From Lachnospiraceae bacterium (GTDB taxonomy: Bacteria; Bacillota; Clostridia; Lachnospirales; Lachnospiraceae): 64,000 nucleotides of DNA. This document shows, piece after piece, positions 8,572 through 18,659 of this stretch (position 1 is the first letter of the stretch; every line of letters starts with the position of its first letter). A program made the position numbers and the translations under genes. Location: assembly GCA_022791975.1 (NCBI GenBank), contig JAAWAC010000007.1:62001-126000 (forward strand), read 5' to 3'. Below the pieces are notes generated by a model that saw only the letters and a program-made list of their open reading frames with translations, did no database searches and had not been told where the DNA came from.

Positions 8572-8914
8572 TTGAAACTCCCCTTTCTTTTGATTGTCCT
8601 TTTCTATGCTCTTTTCCTGCCTATTCCTCTTGCCTTTTCAGACCTCCGGGACTTCCCTAGTTCTTATATTGGTATTGTAAGATAAACCAGCCAAAAAAAC
8701 CATTGGCACAATCTCTAAAAGAGGCAGGCTATTTTGATCAGACTGCCATATTTTCAAATTTTGAAATTTTTATTTCATTTTATTTAGAAATAATTTCACT
8801 TTTTTAGATATTCCCGATATTTATATGAAGATTGCAATACAAGAAAATATTCTTGAAATACTTCTTACATATTTTGAAATATTTTGCAAACCGCCCAATT
8901 CCCACGGCCCTCCC
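8572..8914. promoter_or_regulatory. A+T-rich gap upstream of gudD with a dyad
   Basis: This 343-base gap holds no gene. GGCAGGCT (8723-8730) and AGACTGCC (8740-8747) form an inverted repeat with 9 bases between the arms; on the minus strand it is followed by TCTTTT, so it could be the terminator of the regulator gene or an operator for gudD. I looked on the minus strand for a sigma-54 promoter (TGGC-N8-TGC) and found none. A possible -10 box TACAAT lies near 8675, without a good -35. Confidence 0.45.
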
Positions 8915-10834
8915 CTATGCCTTCTCATAGTTAGCCTCTATCCCATATTTTTTCATCCGCCTCCACAGAGTGGTGGTGCTGATCCCAAGCTCCTGGGCCG
9001 CCAGCTGCCGGTTTCCTCTGTGTCTCTCCAGCACTGCACTAAGCTTAGCCGCCTGAGGAGACTTGTACACCACGATCTCCTTCTCCCCTGCCCGTTCCCG
9101 GATACTGGGATACAATTCCCCGTAAAGCCTCTCCATCAATCCCTGGTCCACCCTGCGCTTTTCCGCCTCCAGCACCAGGCGCTCGCAAAAGGCTCGCAGC
9201 TGTAAAAGATTTCCTCTCCAGACAAGGTTCTTCAGACACTCGTATGCTCCGGCGGTAAGGGTCAGATGCTTATTGTATTTTCGGGAATATTCCTGAAAGA
9301 ATCGGTTGAAGTAGAAGACCAGATCCTCAGGCCTCTGCTTTAAATGGGGGATCTCCACCGTTAGCCCTTGGAGCAGGTAAAACAGCTCCTGACAAAATTT
9401 ACCAGTTTTTACCAGAAAAAGAAGATTTTCCTCCGAAAATCCGATGATTCGCACATCCGAACTGTCCAAGGGCAAGGCATCTGTCCTTGTGACAAAACCT
9501 CCCTGGAGGATTCTCCCCAACTGGTGCTGGACTGGCAATGTAAGCTGACCCACATTTTGGATAAAAAGGGTTCCATGATTGGCCCTGGCCAGGGCTCCCC
9601 GCCGCCGGGTCTCCTCCCCTCCAGGGCCAGAAGGGCTTCCAAAAAAGGCTTCCGCCTGCTGCTCTTTTTCCAGAGCTCCCACATCCAGACTGAGAAAAGG
9701 ACCTGATTTTCTGGCGCTGTTATTGTGAATGGCCTGGGCTATGGAAAGATACTCCGTCCCCGCCTCCCCATACAGCAGAACGGGGCTGTCGGACAGAGCA
9801 TACTCCCTGGCTCTTTCCAGCGCCTTCTTCATAAGGGCATTCTCCGTGTAAATGGTCTGAAAGGTGTCCCGGGCGGTAAAGCCGGACAAAAAGGGATTCT
9901 GCTGCCTGGTGGAGCCTGTTCCTGTCCCCTCATGGACCTTATACAGGGACAGAATGGCTCCCGTCACCCTTCCGTCATACTGGATGGGCGCCATCATCAG
10001 CATCCAGGCCTGCCGCTGCAGAGTCACAGACACGGTATAATTTTCTCTTTTCCCTGAAAGAATCTTCTCCACAGCTTCCCTGTCAAACTCCGGGAACACC
10101 CTCTCCAGAGGAAGCCCCACCACCTCCTCGGCACTTTTTCCCAGAAGATTCTCCACCAGCTTATTGATCACAATCATAGTTCCAGCCCGGTTGATTTTGA
10201 TAATTCCCCCAAAGGAGGTATCCAGGACCGTTTCAAACTGGGCGGCATTCTGCATCTCCGCCTCCGCCGCATAGGCCATGCCCTTGGCCGTAAGCAGGGC
10301 CTCCCGAAGAGATTCCTCTGAGGAAGAAAACAGCAGGGAGGGATATCCCATTTTTTCCGCCTCCCTGCAAGTGATTTCTCCGCCTATAATCAAATCCGGC
10401 TTTAACCGGGACAGCTCTCTAAGACTGGGGATTGTATCCTCCATGTTACTCAAATACCTGATGGCAAGCTCCACATCCAAAAGCTCTCCCATATGGGACA
10501 GATCGCACAGCATATTTTCGTAGGCAATAAGACCAATGACAGGATGATCCTTTTTCACCAGCTTCTTTGCCTGTCTGATCAGCAGACCAATCTCCTGGGC
10601 GTGAAGGCGGATCTCCACCAGAGGAATGTTGGTATACTCCCTGATAAGCTTAGCCTGGTAGCCCCGGGCTATGAGAATATGGGCTCCCGCCGCCACGGCC
10701 TCCCGGGCTTCCTGCACCGCCTCCGCAGATTCTATGGCCTTGATGTAGGCCGCATCAATCTCCATTTCCTCCATAAGCCCCCGGGCGATCTCAAGCATTT
10801 TCTTTGTGGGAACCAAAAGAGCGATCTTAACCAT
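8915..10834 (-). CDS. PrpR-type sigma-54 activator homologue with degenerate AAA+ domain
   Basis: A 639-residue regulator in the order PrpR_N sensor (about 1-190), PAS (about 200-300), AAA+-like (about 325-560) and Fis-type HTH (about 595-635, NRQLAAQELGISTTTLWRRMKKYG). Every AAA+ landmark is changed: Walker A reads GEAGTEYL (usual GESGTGKE), Walker B GTLFIQNV (usual GTLFLDEI), the GAFTGA loop that touches sigma-54 is replaced by a Gly-rich stretch, and the arginine-finger block reads FCQELFYLLQ. It is therefore unlikely to hydrolyse ATP or open sigma-54 promoters. It lies upstream of gudD and behind the alaS terminator without a clear promoter of its own. It may repress or activate through sigma-A RNA polymerase. 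Confidence 0.85.
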   Translation of the reverse strand: MVKIALLVPTKKMLEIARGLMEEMEIDAAYIKAIESAEAVQEAREAVAAGAHILIARGYQAKLIREYTNIPLVEIRLHAQEIGLLIRQAKKLVKKDHPVIGLIAYENMLCDLSHMGELLDVELAIRYLSNMEDTIPSLRELSRLKPDLIIGGEITCREAEKMGYPSLLFSSSEESLREALLTAKGMAYAAEAEMQNAAQFETVLDTSFGGIIKINRAGTMIVINKLVENLLGKSAEEVVGLPLERVFPEFDREAVEKILSGKRENYTVSVTLQRQAWMLMMAPIQYDGRVTGAILSLYKVHEGTGTGSTRQQNPFLSGFTARDTFQTIYTENALMKKALERAREYALSDSPVLLYGEAGTEYLSIAQAIHNNSARKSGPFLSLDVGALEKEQQAEAFFGSPSGPGGEETRRRGALARANHGTLFIQNVGQLTLPVQHQLGRILQGGFVTRTDALPLDSSDVRIIGFSEENLLFLVKTGKFCQELFYLLQGLTVEIPHLKQRPEDLVFYFNRFFQEYSRKYNKHLTLTAGAYECLKNLVWRGNLLQLRAFCERLVLEAEKRRVDQGLMERLYGELYPSIRERAGEKEIVVYKSPQAAKLSAVLERHRGNRQLAAQELGISTTTLWRRMKKYGIEANYEKA

Positions 10835-10856
10835 TTTACCCTTCCCCCAATTTTAC

Positions 10857-10907
10857 AAAAGCTGCCCAAAAAGCCGACTCCCACAAAGAGCCTGCCTTCT
10901 GGGCAGC
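10857..10907 (-). terminator. rho-independent terminator after alaS
   Basis: Arms GCTGCCCA and TGGGCAGC enclose a smaller internal pairing and are followed on the minus strand by TTTTG. It separates alaS from the regulator gene. Confidence 0.7.
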
Positions 10908-10928
10908 CATAATCCATAACGCTTTTCT

Positions 10929-13568
10929 TTATTTTACCTGTTCCGCCACAACCTCCGGTACCTTAGCTATGGCCCCGTCGATCCCATCCGGATTCTTGCC
11001 TCCGGCCTGGGCCATGCCTGGCCGTCCGCCGCCGCCGCCGCCCACTAGGCCGGCAATGGCCTTGATAAGATTTCCAGCATGGGCTCCCTTTTTCTGGGCG
11101 CCCTCTGTGGCAGTGGCCATAAGGTTTACCTTGCCCTCCACGGCCGAGGCCAATACCACCACGCCCTCTCCAAGCTTGTCCTTCAGCTGATCGCCCAGCT
11201 CCCGAAGGCCGTTCATATCCACGCCCTCCAGCCTGGAGGCCAGCACCTTGATGCCGCCAATCTCCTGTACTTGGTCCATCACATCCCCCAGGGCATCCTT
11301 GGCCATCCGGCTTTTTAAGGCCTCATTCTCGCTGTGAAGCTCCCGGATCTCCGCCAGAAGATGGCCAATCTTTTCACTTAAGCTGGCAGGCGTAGTCTTC
11401 GCCACCCGGGCCGCCTCCAAAAGCTTCTGCTCCAGATCCCGGTAGTAGGCAAACACCCCTTCCCCGGTCAAAGCCTCGATCCGGCGCACCCCTGCTGCGA
11501 TGCCCGCCTCGGACACAATCTTAAAGGCCGTGATCACCCCGGTATTCTCCACATGGGTTCCCCCGCAGAGCTCCCTGGAAAAATCTCCCATGGAAACCAC
11601 CCGCACCTTCTCCTCATATTTCTCGTCAAAGAGGGCCATAGCTCCTGTCTTTTTGGCTTCATCCAGGCTCATCACATTGGTCACCACCGGAAGGGAGGCT
11701 TCAATCTCCTTATTGACCAGGGCCTCCACCTGGGACAGCTCCTCCGCGGTCATGGCCTCAAAATGGGAAAAGTCAAAACGCAGCCTCTCCGGCGTCACCA
11801 AAGAACCTTTCTGTTCCACATGACCTCCCAGAACCGTCTTTAAAGCTTTCTGTAGCAAATGGGTAGCACTGTGGTTCTTGCAGGTATCCCCCCGCCCTTT
11901 CTGGCAGACCTCCAGGGTTACCGTATCCCCGGTCTCCAGCATACCGCTTTCCATCCGGCCCACATGGCCCACCTTGCCGCCTAAAAGCTTGATGGTGTCA
12001 AATACTTCAAAGACTCCGTGGTCTGTATAAATTCTTCCCGTATCTCCCTGCTGTCCACCCATAGTGGCATAGAAGGGTGTCCGCTCCACAAAGACAGTCC
12101 CGTTCTCTCCCTCTGTGAGAGCCTGGGTAAGCTCCGTCTCCGTGGCAAGAACCGTGATTTTGGACGCACAGCTCAGGGAATCATAGCCCACAAACTCCGT
12201 GGTTACCGCCGCATCGATCTCATCGTAAACCGTGGCATCCGCGCCCATATAATTGGTCACCTCCCGGGCGGCCCGGGCCTTGGTGCGCTGCTCCTCCATG
12301 GCGGTCTGGAATCCGGCTTCATCCACCTCCAGTCCCTTCTCCTCCAGGATCTCCCTGGTCAGATCCAATGGAAAACCATAGGTATCGTAAAGCTTAAAGG
12401 TATTCTCCCCGGAGAGCACCTTCTGGCCCTTCTTCTCCATCTGGGCCTCCATCTCAGCCAGAATACTTAAGCCCTGGTCGATGGTCTTGTTAAACTTGTC
12501 TTCCTCCTGGCTCAATACCTTAAAGATAAAGTCCCGCTTCTCCTCCAACTCCGGATATCCGTCCCGGGAACCCTCAATCACGGTCTCGCTCAGGCGGGCC
12601 AGAAACTTGCCCTCCACGCCCAGAAGGCGCCCGTGACGGGCGGCCCGGCGAATCAGACGGCGAAGCACATAGCCCCGTCCCTCGTTGGTGGGCATAATGC
12701 CGTCGGAAATCATAAAGGTCGCCGAGCGAATATGGTCTGTGATCAGGCGGATGGACACATCCTTGTCCTCATCCTTTTTGTACTCCACATGGGCAAACGC
12801 ACACACCTTGTCCCGAAGAGCCCGAACCGTATCCACATCAAAAATGGAATCCACGTCCTGAACCACGGAAGCCAGACGCTCCAGCCCCATACCCGTGTCA
12901 ATATTCTTCTGCTCCAGCTCTGTATAGTGATTGTTTCCGTCATTGTCAAACTGGGTAAACACGTCATTCCAGATTTCCATATACCGGTCACAGTCACAGC
13001 CCACAGTGCAATCCGGCTTTCCACAGCCGTACTTTTCTCCCCTGTCATAGTAAACCTCGGAACAGGGACCGCAGGGGCCGGCTCCGTGCTCCCAGAAATT
13101 ATCCTCCTTGCCAAAGCGGAAGATCCGCTCCGCCGGAATGCCAATCTCCTTGTTCCAGATAGCAAAGGCCTCGTCATCCTCCAGGTACACAGAAGGATAC
13201 AGACGGTCGGGATCAAGCCCCACCACCTGGGTCAAAAATTCCCAGGTCCAGGAAATGGCTTCCCTCTTAAAATAATCGCCAAAGGAAAAATTTCCCAGCA
13301 TCTCAAAAAAGGTGCCATGGCGGGCCGTCTTTCCCACGTTCTCAATATCTCCTGTCCGGATACACTTCTGGCAGGTGGTCACCCGTTTCCTGGGGGGAAT
13401 CTCTGCGCCGGTAAAATAGGGCTTTAAAGGAGCCATGCCGGAATTGATCAGCAAAAGGCTCTTATCATTGCGGGGTACTAAGGAAAAGCTTTTCATAGCC
13501 AGATGATCCTTGCTCTCAAAAAACGTAAGAAACATCCGCCGAAGCTCATTCACACCATATTGTTTCAT
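10929..13568 (-). CDS. alaS: alanyl-tRNA synthetase
   Basis: A full-length 879-residue class II synthetase that charges tRNA-Ala in the cytoplasm. The N-terminal catalytic part begins NELRRMFLTFFESKDHLAMKSFSLVP, with RVTTCQKCIRTGDIENVGKTARHGTFFEMLGNFSFGDYFK. The editing domain carries the zinc ligands HSATH and CGGTH, and the C-Ala domain ends in a Gly-rich GGGGGGRPGMAQAGG segment. The ATG has AGGAGG upstream and a consensus promoter at 13644-13672. I saw no T-box (no AGGGTGGNACCGCG) in the roughly 70-nt leader, which instead has two GGGCCC elements that could pair next to the ribosome-binding site. Confidence 0.98.
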   Translation of the reverse strand: MKQYGVNELRRMFLTFFESKDHLAMKSFSLVPRNDKSLLLINSGMAPLKPYFTGAEIPPRKRVTTCQKCIRTGDIENVGKTARHGTFFEMLGNFSFGDYFKREAISWTWEFLTQVVGLDPDRLYPSVYLEDDEAFAIWNKEIGIPAERIFRFGKEDNFWEHGAGPCGPCSEVYYDRGEKYGCGKPDCTVGCDCDRYMEIWNDVFTQFDNDGNNHYTELEQKNIDTGMGLERLASVVQDVDSIFDVDTVRALRDKVCAFAHVEYKKDEDKDVSIRLITDHIRSATFMISDGIMPTNEGRGYVLRRLIRRAARHGRLLGVEGKFLARLSETVIEGSRDGYPELEEKRDFIFKVLSQEEDKFNKTIDQGLSILAEMEAQMEKKGQKVLSGENTFKLYDTYGFPLDLTREILEEKGLEVDEAGFQTAMEEQRTKARAAREVTNYMGADATVYDEIDAAVTTEFVGYDSLSCASKITVLATETELTQALTEGENGTVFVERTPFYATMGGQQGDTGRIYTDHGVFEVFDTIKLLGGKVGHVGRMESGMLETGDTVTLEVCQKGRGDTCKNHSATHLLQKALKTVLGGHVEQKGSLVTPERLRFDFSHFEAMTAEELSQVEALVNKEIEASLPVVTNVMSLDEAKKTGAMALFDEKYEEKVRVVSMGDFSRELCGGTHVENTGVITAFKIVSEAGIAAGVRRIEALTGEGVFAYYRDLEQKLLEAARVAKTTPASLSEKIGHLLAEIRELHSENEALKSRMAKDALGDVMDQVQEIGGIKVLASRLEGVDMNGLRELGDQLKDKLGEGVVVLASAVEGKVNLMATATEGAQKKGAHAGNLIKAIAGLVGGGGGGRPGMAQAGGKNPDGIDGAIAKVPEVVAEQVK

Positions 13569-13643
13569 TTGTCTCCTCCTGGGCCCGTCTATTTTCTATC
13601 AAACAGCGTCGTTTCAGCTCCACTGGGCCCCATAATCCTACTT

Positions 13644-13672
13644 ATTATAGAGTGAATTCTTTTTTTTGTCAA
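13644..13672 (-). promoter_or_regulatory. consensus sigma-A promoter of alaS
   Basis: Perfect TTGACA-N17-TATAAT on the minus strand, about 75 bases upstream of the alaS ATG. Confidence 0.9.
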
Positions 13673-13718
13673 ATAAGATAGTAAATTTCATTGGCCACCC
13701 CCACAACTTTGTTTCTTC

Positions 13719-16700
13719 CTACCTTCGGTCCTTACACTCTGGATAGGAAAGCTGCTCCTGGCTGGAGGCTGTAGCCCGGGTAAGTTGCAACACAATCTCG
13801 CTGAAATACCGGGGGCTCACCTCCCCCAGAGCGTAGATATCTTTTTTCTTCACTGTGTCATACACATAGCTTCCCCTGGCCACAGTGCCGGCCCGGTAGA
13901 ATTTAGCTCCATACACTGTGACCTCCTCGTTTTCATCCCCCACATAGCAGCCGGAAAACTCCAATTCCACCCCTATGGGGCCATCCTCCCGGTAGAAGGT
14001 GCTGTAAACCCCTGCATCCTGCACACTTCCCCGATACCATCCCTGTCCCTGGAGCTTTCCGGAAAGAGATAGGCCGTTGAGAAGCATCCCCCCAAAGCGG
14101 GTCAGCTCCTTTTGAGTCAGCTCTTCCTCTTCCACAGAGTAAACCGGACGTTCCAGCTGCTCCACAGGCTGAATCACCTCATAATCCTCCAGCTGTTCTT
14201 TCCAGGCGCTTAAAGTCTCCGGGGAAAGCTCAATGGGATGAACCAGGCCAATCCAAGTCTTTTCACCGGCCGGAAGCTCATACTCCTCCTCATCCACCGT
14301 GTTAAAGCTGCCATCCTCCATATACCGGAAGGTTTCCTTTAAATCCCCCTCCTCATAGGAACCCCAGATAAGCCCCATGGCAAACTGGTGCATAATGGGA
14401 TTCTTCACAAACAGCTCCTGCCACTTCCCAGGACTCCAGAGCCGCTCTGTGCTGATGGCCTGAGACAGGCGAAGCTTCTGATTGGTCACCACGGTCTTTA
14501 GCTGCTTTTTCATCTGCTTAAAGGCCTCGTTGGCCGCCTTGGCCTTCTCCTCTTCATCCCGCTTGCCGGGTGCTGGCAGATTTTTTAGCTTCTTCCCACT
14601 CTCGTCAAAGACCTCCAGGGAAAGTGCAGGGCTTAACACCACCCGGAAGCTTCTGCTTCCATAATCATAGACCTGCTCCATTCTCTCATCAAAGCCCAGG
14701 TTAGGAACAATGCGGTCCTCCAGCTCCTCCCGGCTGATACCCAGCTGTCCCGCAGCATAGGACAGGGCCTCCCCGGCAGCATTTTTCACCTGGCGAAATT
14801 TAAACTTCCTGGATATCTGATCCACCAAAAGGAGTGCCTGGGAAGAGCCATTTAAGGCCAGAGCCTTTACCGCCTCCGCGGCCATGGCTCCACGGGAATT
14901 CTGGGGCCACTCCTGGATCTGATGGTAAAGCCCCGGTATGATCTCCTCCCCTCCGTGAATGCTGACCGCGTAGAGTACCCATTTTTTCTTGGCCTCCGCT
15001 CCTGTCTCCAGCCATTTTCCAAACAAAAGCCCCATACAGGCCGCCAACTCCCTGGGATTTAACTCCCTGGCCAGCCCAGCCGCCTCCGGGCTCACTCCCG
15101 GAATACCCATGTCCGCATAGGCCACCAAAATCGCTGGCAGTAGATCCTCCCCAGCCAGAGCCCCATCCTTCTTGTGAAGGGGGGCAAAGGGAATCTCCAA
15201 AGCCCAGGAAACTTTCCGTTTTTTTCCGCCCTTTAAAATTTCCGCTGCCTGCTCTTCCAGCCCTCTGGCCTTGACCGGCGCTTCCTCAGCCTCCGGCTTT
15301 TTACCCAGTAAGCTTAAAAGCTCCTCCCGTAGCTTTTTGCTCTTCTCCCCCTCCAGAGCTGCCTCCAGCTCCTCCCGGTACTGGTCCACACCCCATTTTT
15401 TCAGCACCAACAGAGCCATCTCCCGCTCCTTGGATTTTTTGGAGCCAAGCATGACCTTAATCTCCGGCTCCCATTCCCGATGGCTCCCATAAACGGTCCC
15501 CAGAAGCTCCCGCACCTGCTTGGCACTCTCCGAGGCGCAGGAAAGCAACAGCTCTTTATAGCTATCCCAAAAAATATCCAACACCCGGATACTCAAAAGC
15601 CGGCAGGTCAGGGAGCCCTTTATAGCCCTCTCCTCCAGAGTCTCCTTCCAGGTCTCTCTTCTCCGTGCAAGCACCTGGACGCATTCGTTCATAAAACGCG
15701 TTTTGGAGGATTCCGAATAATAGGCGTCATAAATACCAGCCAGGGCCTCCATCTGGTAGGAAATTTCCATGTGTTCTTGATCAAAGGCATCCAGAATAGC
15801 CCCGATCTCCTGTCGATCCAGGCCCTCCCGATGGCTTTTCTTTCTGTCAGTCACACAATAATTCCAGAAATAATAGGCTCTCTGTCCCAGACCCTCCACC
15901 ACCAAGGCCCTGTGGTACATGGTCTTATCTTCCTGGTCCTTTAGCTTGTGAATCATACCCGCCCGCAACTGACTCCGGTAATCCCAGCCCTCCCGCAGCT
16001 TTTCCACACAGAGGTACAGAGTTTCAATCTCCGCCTCCCCCAGCAGATACTGTAAGACCTCCTTGGCTGCTCCTGTCTGGGCGCTGCTGATTTCCCGGGC
16101 AGCCTTCATCTGGAAGTCCTTGTTGTAGGAGGCTTCCATTTTCCGGAAAAGCTGCTGATTTCCCACAGAGACATTGCTCAAAAGAAACGTATACTCCTGC
16201 ACGGTCAGCCGGGCAGCCACCTGCTCTATGGTCCCAGGATGCTTTGCCGCCATACGCCGCAGAGCTCCGCTGCACTTATGCTTCACACACCAGAGCACAT
16301 ACTCCGCCAAAGGTACTGGAAGCCCTTCCTCCAGCTCCTTCATATTGTCTGCAAACCAGGAGCTCTCCCCTATATTCTGGCAGGCCTCCAGAGTCTTTCC
16401 CAGATTTAGGGCCATACACAGGCGTACCAGGGCTATGGACCGCTTCGAATGTCGCAGAGAGAGAAAGGCCGTTCGTGCCAAAAATTTCAGCTGCTGCTCC
16501 GGACACTGCTTACCCTGCAAAATAGGCAAAAGCCCTTCCATAGGGGTATCGGGATAAGATTTGAACAAAAAGTCTTTGACAGCCTCCAGATCCCCGCCCA
16601 AAAGCTGGCCACCCGCAAAGAGATCCGATATGCTTTCCTCCTGGAAATTCTCCAGAAATTCAACCACCTCCTGCACCTTCTGCTCCCCCTTGTCTCCCTC

Positions 16701-17282
16701 CCTGGAAAACAAGTTCTTTAAGAATCCTCCCTGGGGCTTTTCCGGTTTTACACAGTAAAGATACACGGCGGAAAGCAAGACCTTTGCCTGGCCATCCTTC
16801 CCTCTACACAGCTCTCTAGCATGAAGGAGAACCTGGGGGTTCCTTCTTCCCGGACGGTAAAATCTCTCTGCCATCCGCTCTGCATGGAACATAAAATCAA
16901 ATTGCAGAGCCCCCTCCGCCAAAATGGCCATCGCCTGCTCACTGGTCAGATACTCCTTCAGCTGACCCAGATTACAGCCGTAGAGTAAAAGCACATCGTG
17001 GGCCGTGGATCCCCCCACAGCCACGGCAAGCTGTACAAAGCGCCTGTACTCCTCCATGCGCTTCCTCTTGAGACAATGCTCCAGATAGCTTTTGCATCTT
17101 CCTCTTCGCTCCTGGTCTAGAAGGGAAAGATCCTGAAATTCCATCTTGGCCAACAGGCTCTCGTCTCCTGCCTGCCCTGGCTCCAGATACTCCTCCGCCA
17201 GCTGCCGGTTTGCCCCGCTAAGCCCCATGGCATCCAGGGTATCCAAAAGCATCTGATAATTGCGCTCTTCATTCAAATTCAT
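13719..17282 (-). CDS. DUF4132 domain protein, large
   Basis: A 1187-residue soluble protein of unknown function. The first 800 residues are helical and leucine-rich with HEAT-like character; the last 350 match DUF4132, with WGSYEEGDLKETFRYMEDGSFNTVDEEEYELP, IGLVHPIELS and QGWYRGSVQDAGVYSTFYRE. In E. coli the related MolR/YehI proteins are also uncharacterised and are found with MoxR-type genes. Here it is the last gene of a minus-strand run containing MoxR, VWA, SWIM and DUF5682 genes, with 25 bases between it and the preceding ceramidase-like gene. A scaffold or client-recognition role for the MoxR-VWA machine is inference. The ATG follows GGGGAGG. Confidence 0.85.
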   Translation of the reverse strand: MNLNEERNYQMLLDTLDAMGLSGANRQLAEEYLEPGQAGDESLLAKMEFQDLSLLDQERRGRCKSYLEHCLKRKRMEEYRRFVQLAVAVGGSTAHDVLLLYGCNLGQLKEYLTSEQAMAILAEGALQFDFMFHAERMAERFYRPGRRNPQVLLHARELCRGKDGQAKVLLSAVYLYCVKPEKPQGGFLKNLFSREGDKGEQKVQEVVEFLENFQEESISDLFAGGQLLGGDLEAVKDFLFKSYPDTPMEGLLPILQGKQCPEQQLKFLARTAFLSLRHSKRSIALVRLCMALNLGKTLEACQNIGESSWFADNMKELEEGLPVPLAEYVLWCVKHKCSGALRRMAAKHPGTIEQVAARLTVQEYTFLLSNVSVGNQQLFRKMEASYNKDFQMKAAREISSAQTGAAKEVLQYLLGEAEIETLYLCVEKLREGWDYRSQLRAGMIHKLKDQEDKTMYHRALVVEGLGQRAYYFWNYCVTDRKKSHREGLDRQEIGAILDAFDQEHMEISYQMEALAGIYDAYYSESSKTRFMNECVQVLARRRETWKETLEERAIKGSLTCRLLSIRVLDIFWDSYKELLLSCASESAKQVRELLGTVYGSHREWEPEIKVMLGSKKSKEREMALLVLKKWGVDQYREELEAALEGEKSKKLREELLSLLGKKPEAEEAPVKARGLEEQAAEILKGGKKRKVSWALEIPFAPLHKKDGALAGEDLLPAILVAYADMGIPGVSPEAAGLARELNPRELAACMGLLFGKWLETGAEAKKKWVLYAVSIHGGEEIIPGLYHQIQEWPQNSRGAMAAEAVKALALNGSSQALLLVDQISRKFKFRQVKNAAGEALSYAAGQLGISREELEDRIVPNLGFDERMEQVYDYGSRSFRVVLSPALSLEVFDESGKKLKNLPAPGKRDEEEKAKAANEAFKQMKKQLKTVVTNQKLRLSQAISTERLWSPGKWQELFVKNPIMHQFAMGLIWGSYEEGDLKETFRYMEDGSFNTVDEEEYELPAGEKTWIGLVHPIELSPETLSAWKEQLEDYEVIQPVEQLERPVYSVEEEELTQKELTRFGGMLLNGLSLSGKLQGQGWYRGSVQDAGVYSTFYREDGPIGVELEFSGCYVGDENEEVTVYGAKFYRAGTVARGSYVYDTVKKKDIYALGEVSPRYFSEIVLQLTRATASSQEQLSYPECKDRR

Positions 17283-17306
17283 GATAATAACCTCCCCAAT
17301 ATCTGC

Positions 17307-18626
17307 CTATTGCACCAGCTTTACAGCCTTTTGGGCCCCTTCTGTCAGAGCCTTTTGGGCCCCTTTGGCAAAAGTCGAGCACTGGGCCTCATAACAGAAC
17401 CTGTCGTAGGCCTCATCCGTGCACACATATCCCATGGTATTTCCGTTGGTCACAGAGGAAAGCATGGTGACCGCAAAGGGTGATGCCTCCTTCACTGCCT
17501 GGCTGATAGCCACGAAATTTTCGCATCCAATTCCCACTATACAGCAGTCCCCGATGCGCATCGCATGGCATTCAATGGGAATCTGGCCCTCCAGAAGCTC
17601 CTCCACCGTGGTATTGCCCAGGGAGCGGGTAAATCCTTCCATAAAAACAGACCCCTCCATAATAGACTGCGCCGCCCGAATTTTGGCATAGGGCGCCCCC
17701 TCTTTTACCAGATTCTCATAGGTTTTCCGGGAGCTCTTAAGGATAGCAGCCGCCTCCTCATAGGTGGGAAACTCCTTCACCGGCGGCGTCACAAAGGTGG
17801 AGGCGCTTTTTAGAACCACTTCCTTTTCATAGGTCATATGCTCCAGAACCTGAAGCGCGGTCCGCCCAATGGCTCCTCCCACACGCTTGGCCTCCCGAAA
17901 GTCCTGTCCCTCCCGGAAAAACCGGGTGGACTGATCTCCCGAGGAGCCCATCTGAAAGCCAAAAATCAGAAAGGGAAACCGGGCATTTATGGTCCGCCGG
18001 ATATAACAGGGATAATCCGCTGTATAAAAGAAATTCTCCGCATGAAGGACCGTGGGATGCAGGGAATAATTTACCATACATCCCCGAAGCTCCCCCTCTT
18101 TATCCCGGATGCCTATCACGCTCACCGTGGGATCGCAGGGGCCTTTGTCCGGCTCGTGACGGTTTCCGCCAATCCCCTGCTCCCTTCCACAAAGACCTGT
18201 CCCCCAGCCAATCTCCGCCTCAAAGGCCGTGTCCACAGCTTCCCGGGCAGCCTCCAGCATTAGATCCCGGATGCGGTCATTGTTTTTTGGATTTACCTCA
18301 TTTCTCTCATCAAACCGCTCCCACTCGTTTCCCGCCGTAACCGGTCCAGAATGGGTGTGGGTACAGGAGACAGCCACATTCTTTCGGGAAATCCCCGTGT
18401 ACTTTTCAATGAGCATTCGCACCTCATTGGCCCGATCCTTGCTCATGCTGATAATGTCTGCAGTGATAAAAATCATCTCTGTGGTATCATTTGCAAAGTA
18501 ATAGGCCGAGGTATATAAGGGATCGTGGGCCATCAGGGCACTGCGTCCCTCCGGATCCGGGTAGCCCCCTGTTCTGGTCCGCCCCATGGGGGTAATATCA
18601 CGAATCGCAACACCTGCTTTTAACAT
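17307..18626 (-). CDS. neutral/alkaline ceramidase-family N-terminal domain protein
   Basis: A 439-residue protein matching the N-terminal amidase fold of neutral/alkaline non-lysosomal ceramidases: it begins MLKAGVAIRDITPMGRTRTGGYPD, followed by IFITADIISMSKD and the zinc-ligand-like SCTHTHSGP. The region around the usual catalytic serine reads FQMGSSGDQSTRFF, so the family position is recognisable but not identical. No signal peptide is visible and the C-terminal immunoglobulin-like domain is absent, so it is cytoplasmic and probably not a true ceramidase; such short proteins often sit in carbohydrate operons. It is paired with an L-fucose isomerase-like gene and is inserted between SWIM and DUF4132 genes. 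Confidence 0.8.
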   Translation of the reverse strand: MLKAGVAIRDITPMGRTRTGGYPDPEGRSALMAHDPLYTSAYYFANDTTEMIFITADIISMSKDRANEVRMLIEKYTGISRKNVAVSCTHTHSGPVTAGNEWERFDERNEVNPKNNDRIRDLMLEAAREAVDTAFEAEIGWGTGLCGREQGIGGNRHEPDKGPCDPTVSVIGIRDKEGELRGCMVNYSLHPTVLHAENFFYTADYPCYIRRTINARFPFLIFGFQMGSSGDQSTRFFREGQDFREAKRVGGAIGRTALQVLEHMTYEKEVVLKSASTFVTPPVKEFPTYEEAAAILKSSRKTYENLVKEGAPYAKIRAAQSIMEGSVFMEGFTRSLGNTTVEELLEGQIPIECHAMRIGDCCIVGIGCENFVAISQAVKEASPFAVTMLSSVTNGNTMGYVCTDEAYDRFCYEAQCSTFAKGAQKALTEGAQKAVKLVQ

Positions 18627-18659
18627 CGTCCTGTCATCCTTTCTCTTTTCGTATGTACT

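Noticed and set aside
8572-8914. sigma-54 (-24/-12) promoter expected for a PrpR-type regulator
   Set aside because: No TGGC-N8-TGC match was found on the minus strand, which fits the loss of the GAFTGA loop.
12633-13427. 264-codon plus-strand ORF
   Set aside because: It lies entirely antisense to alaS.
13569-13637. T-box leader for alaS
   Set aside because: The leader is only about 70 bases and lacks the T-box sequence and specifier stem.
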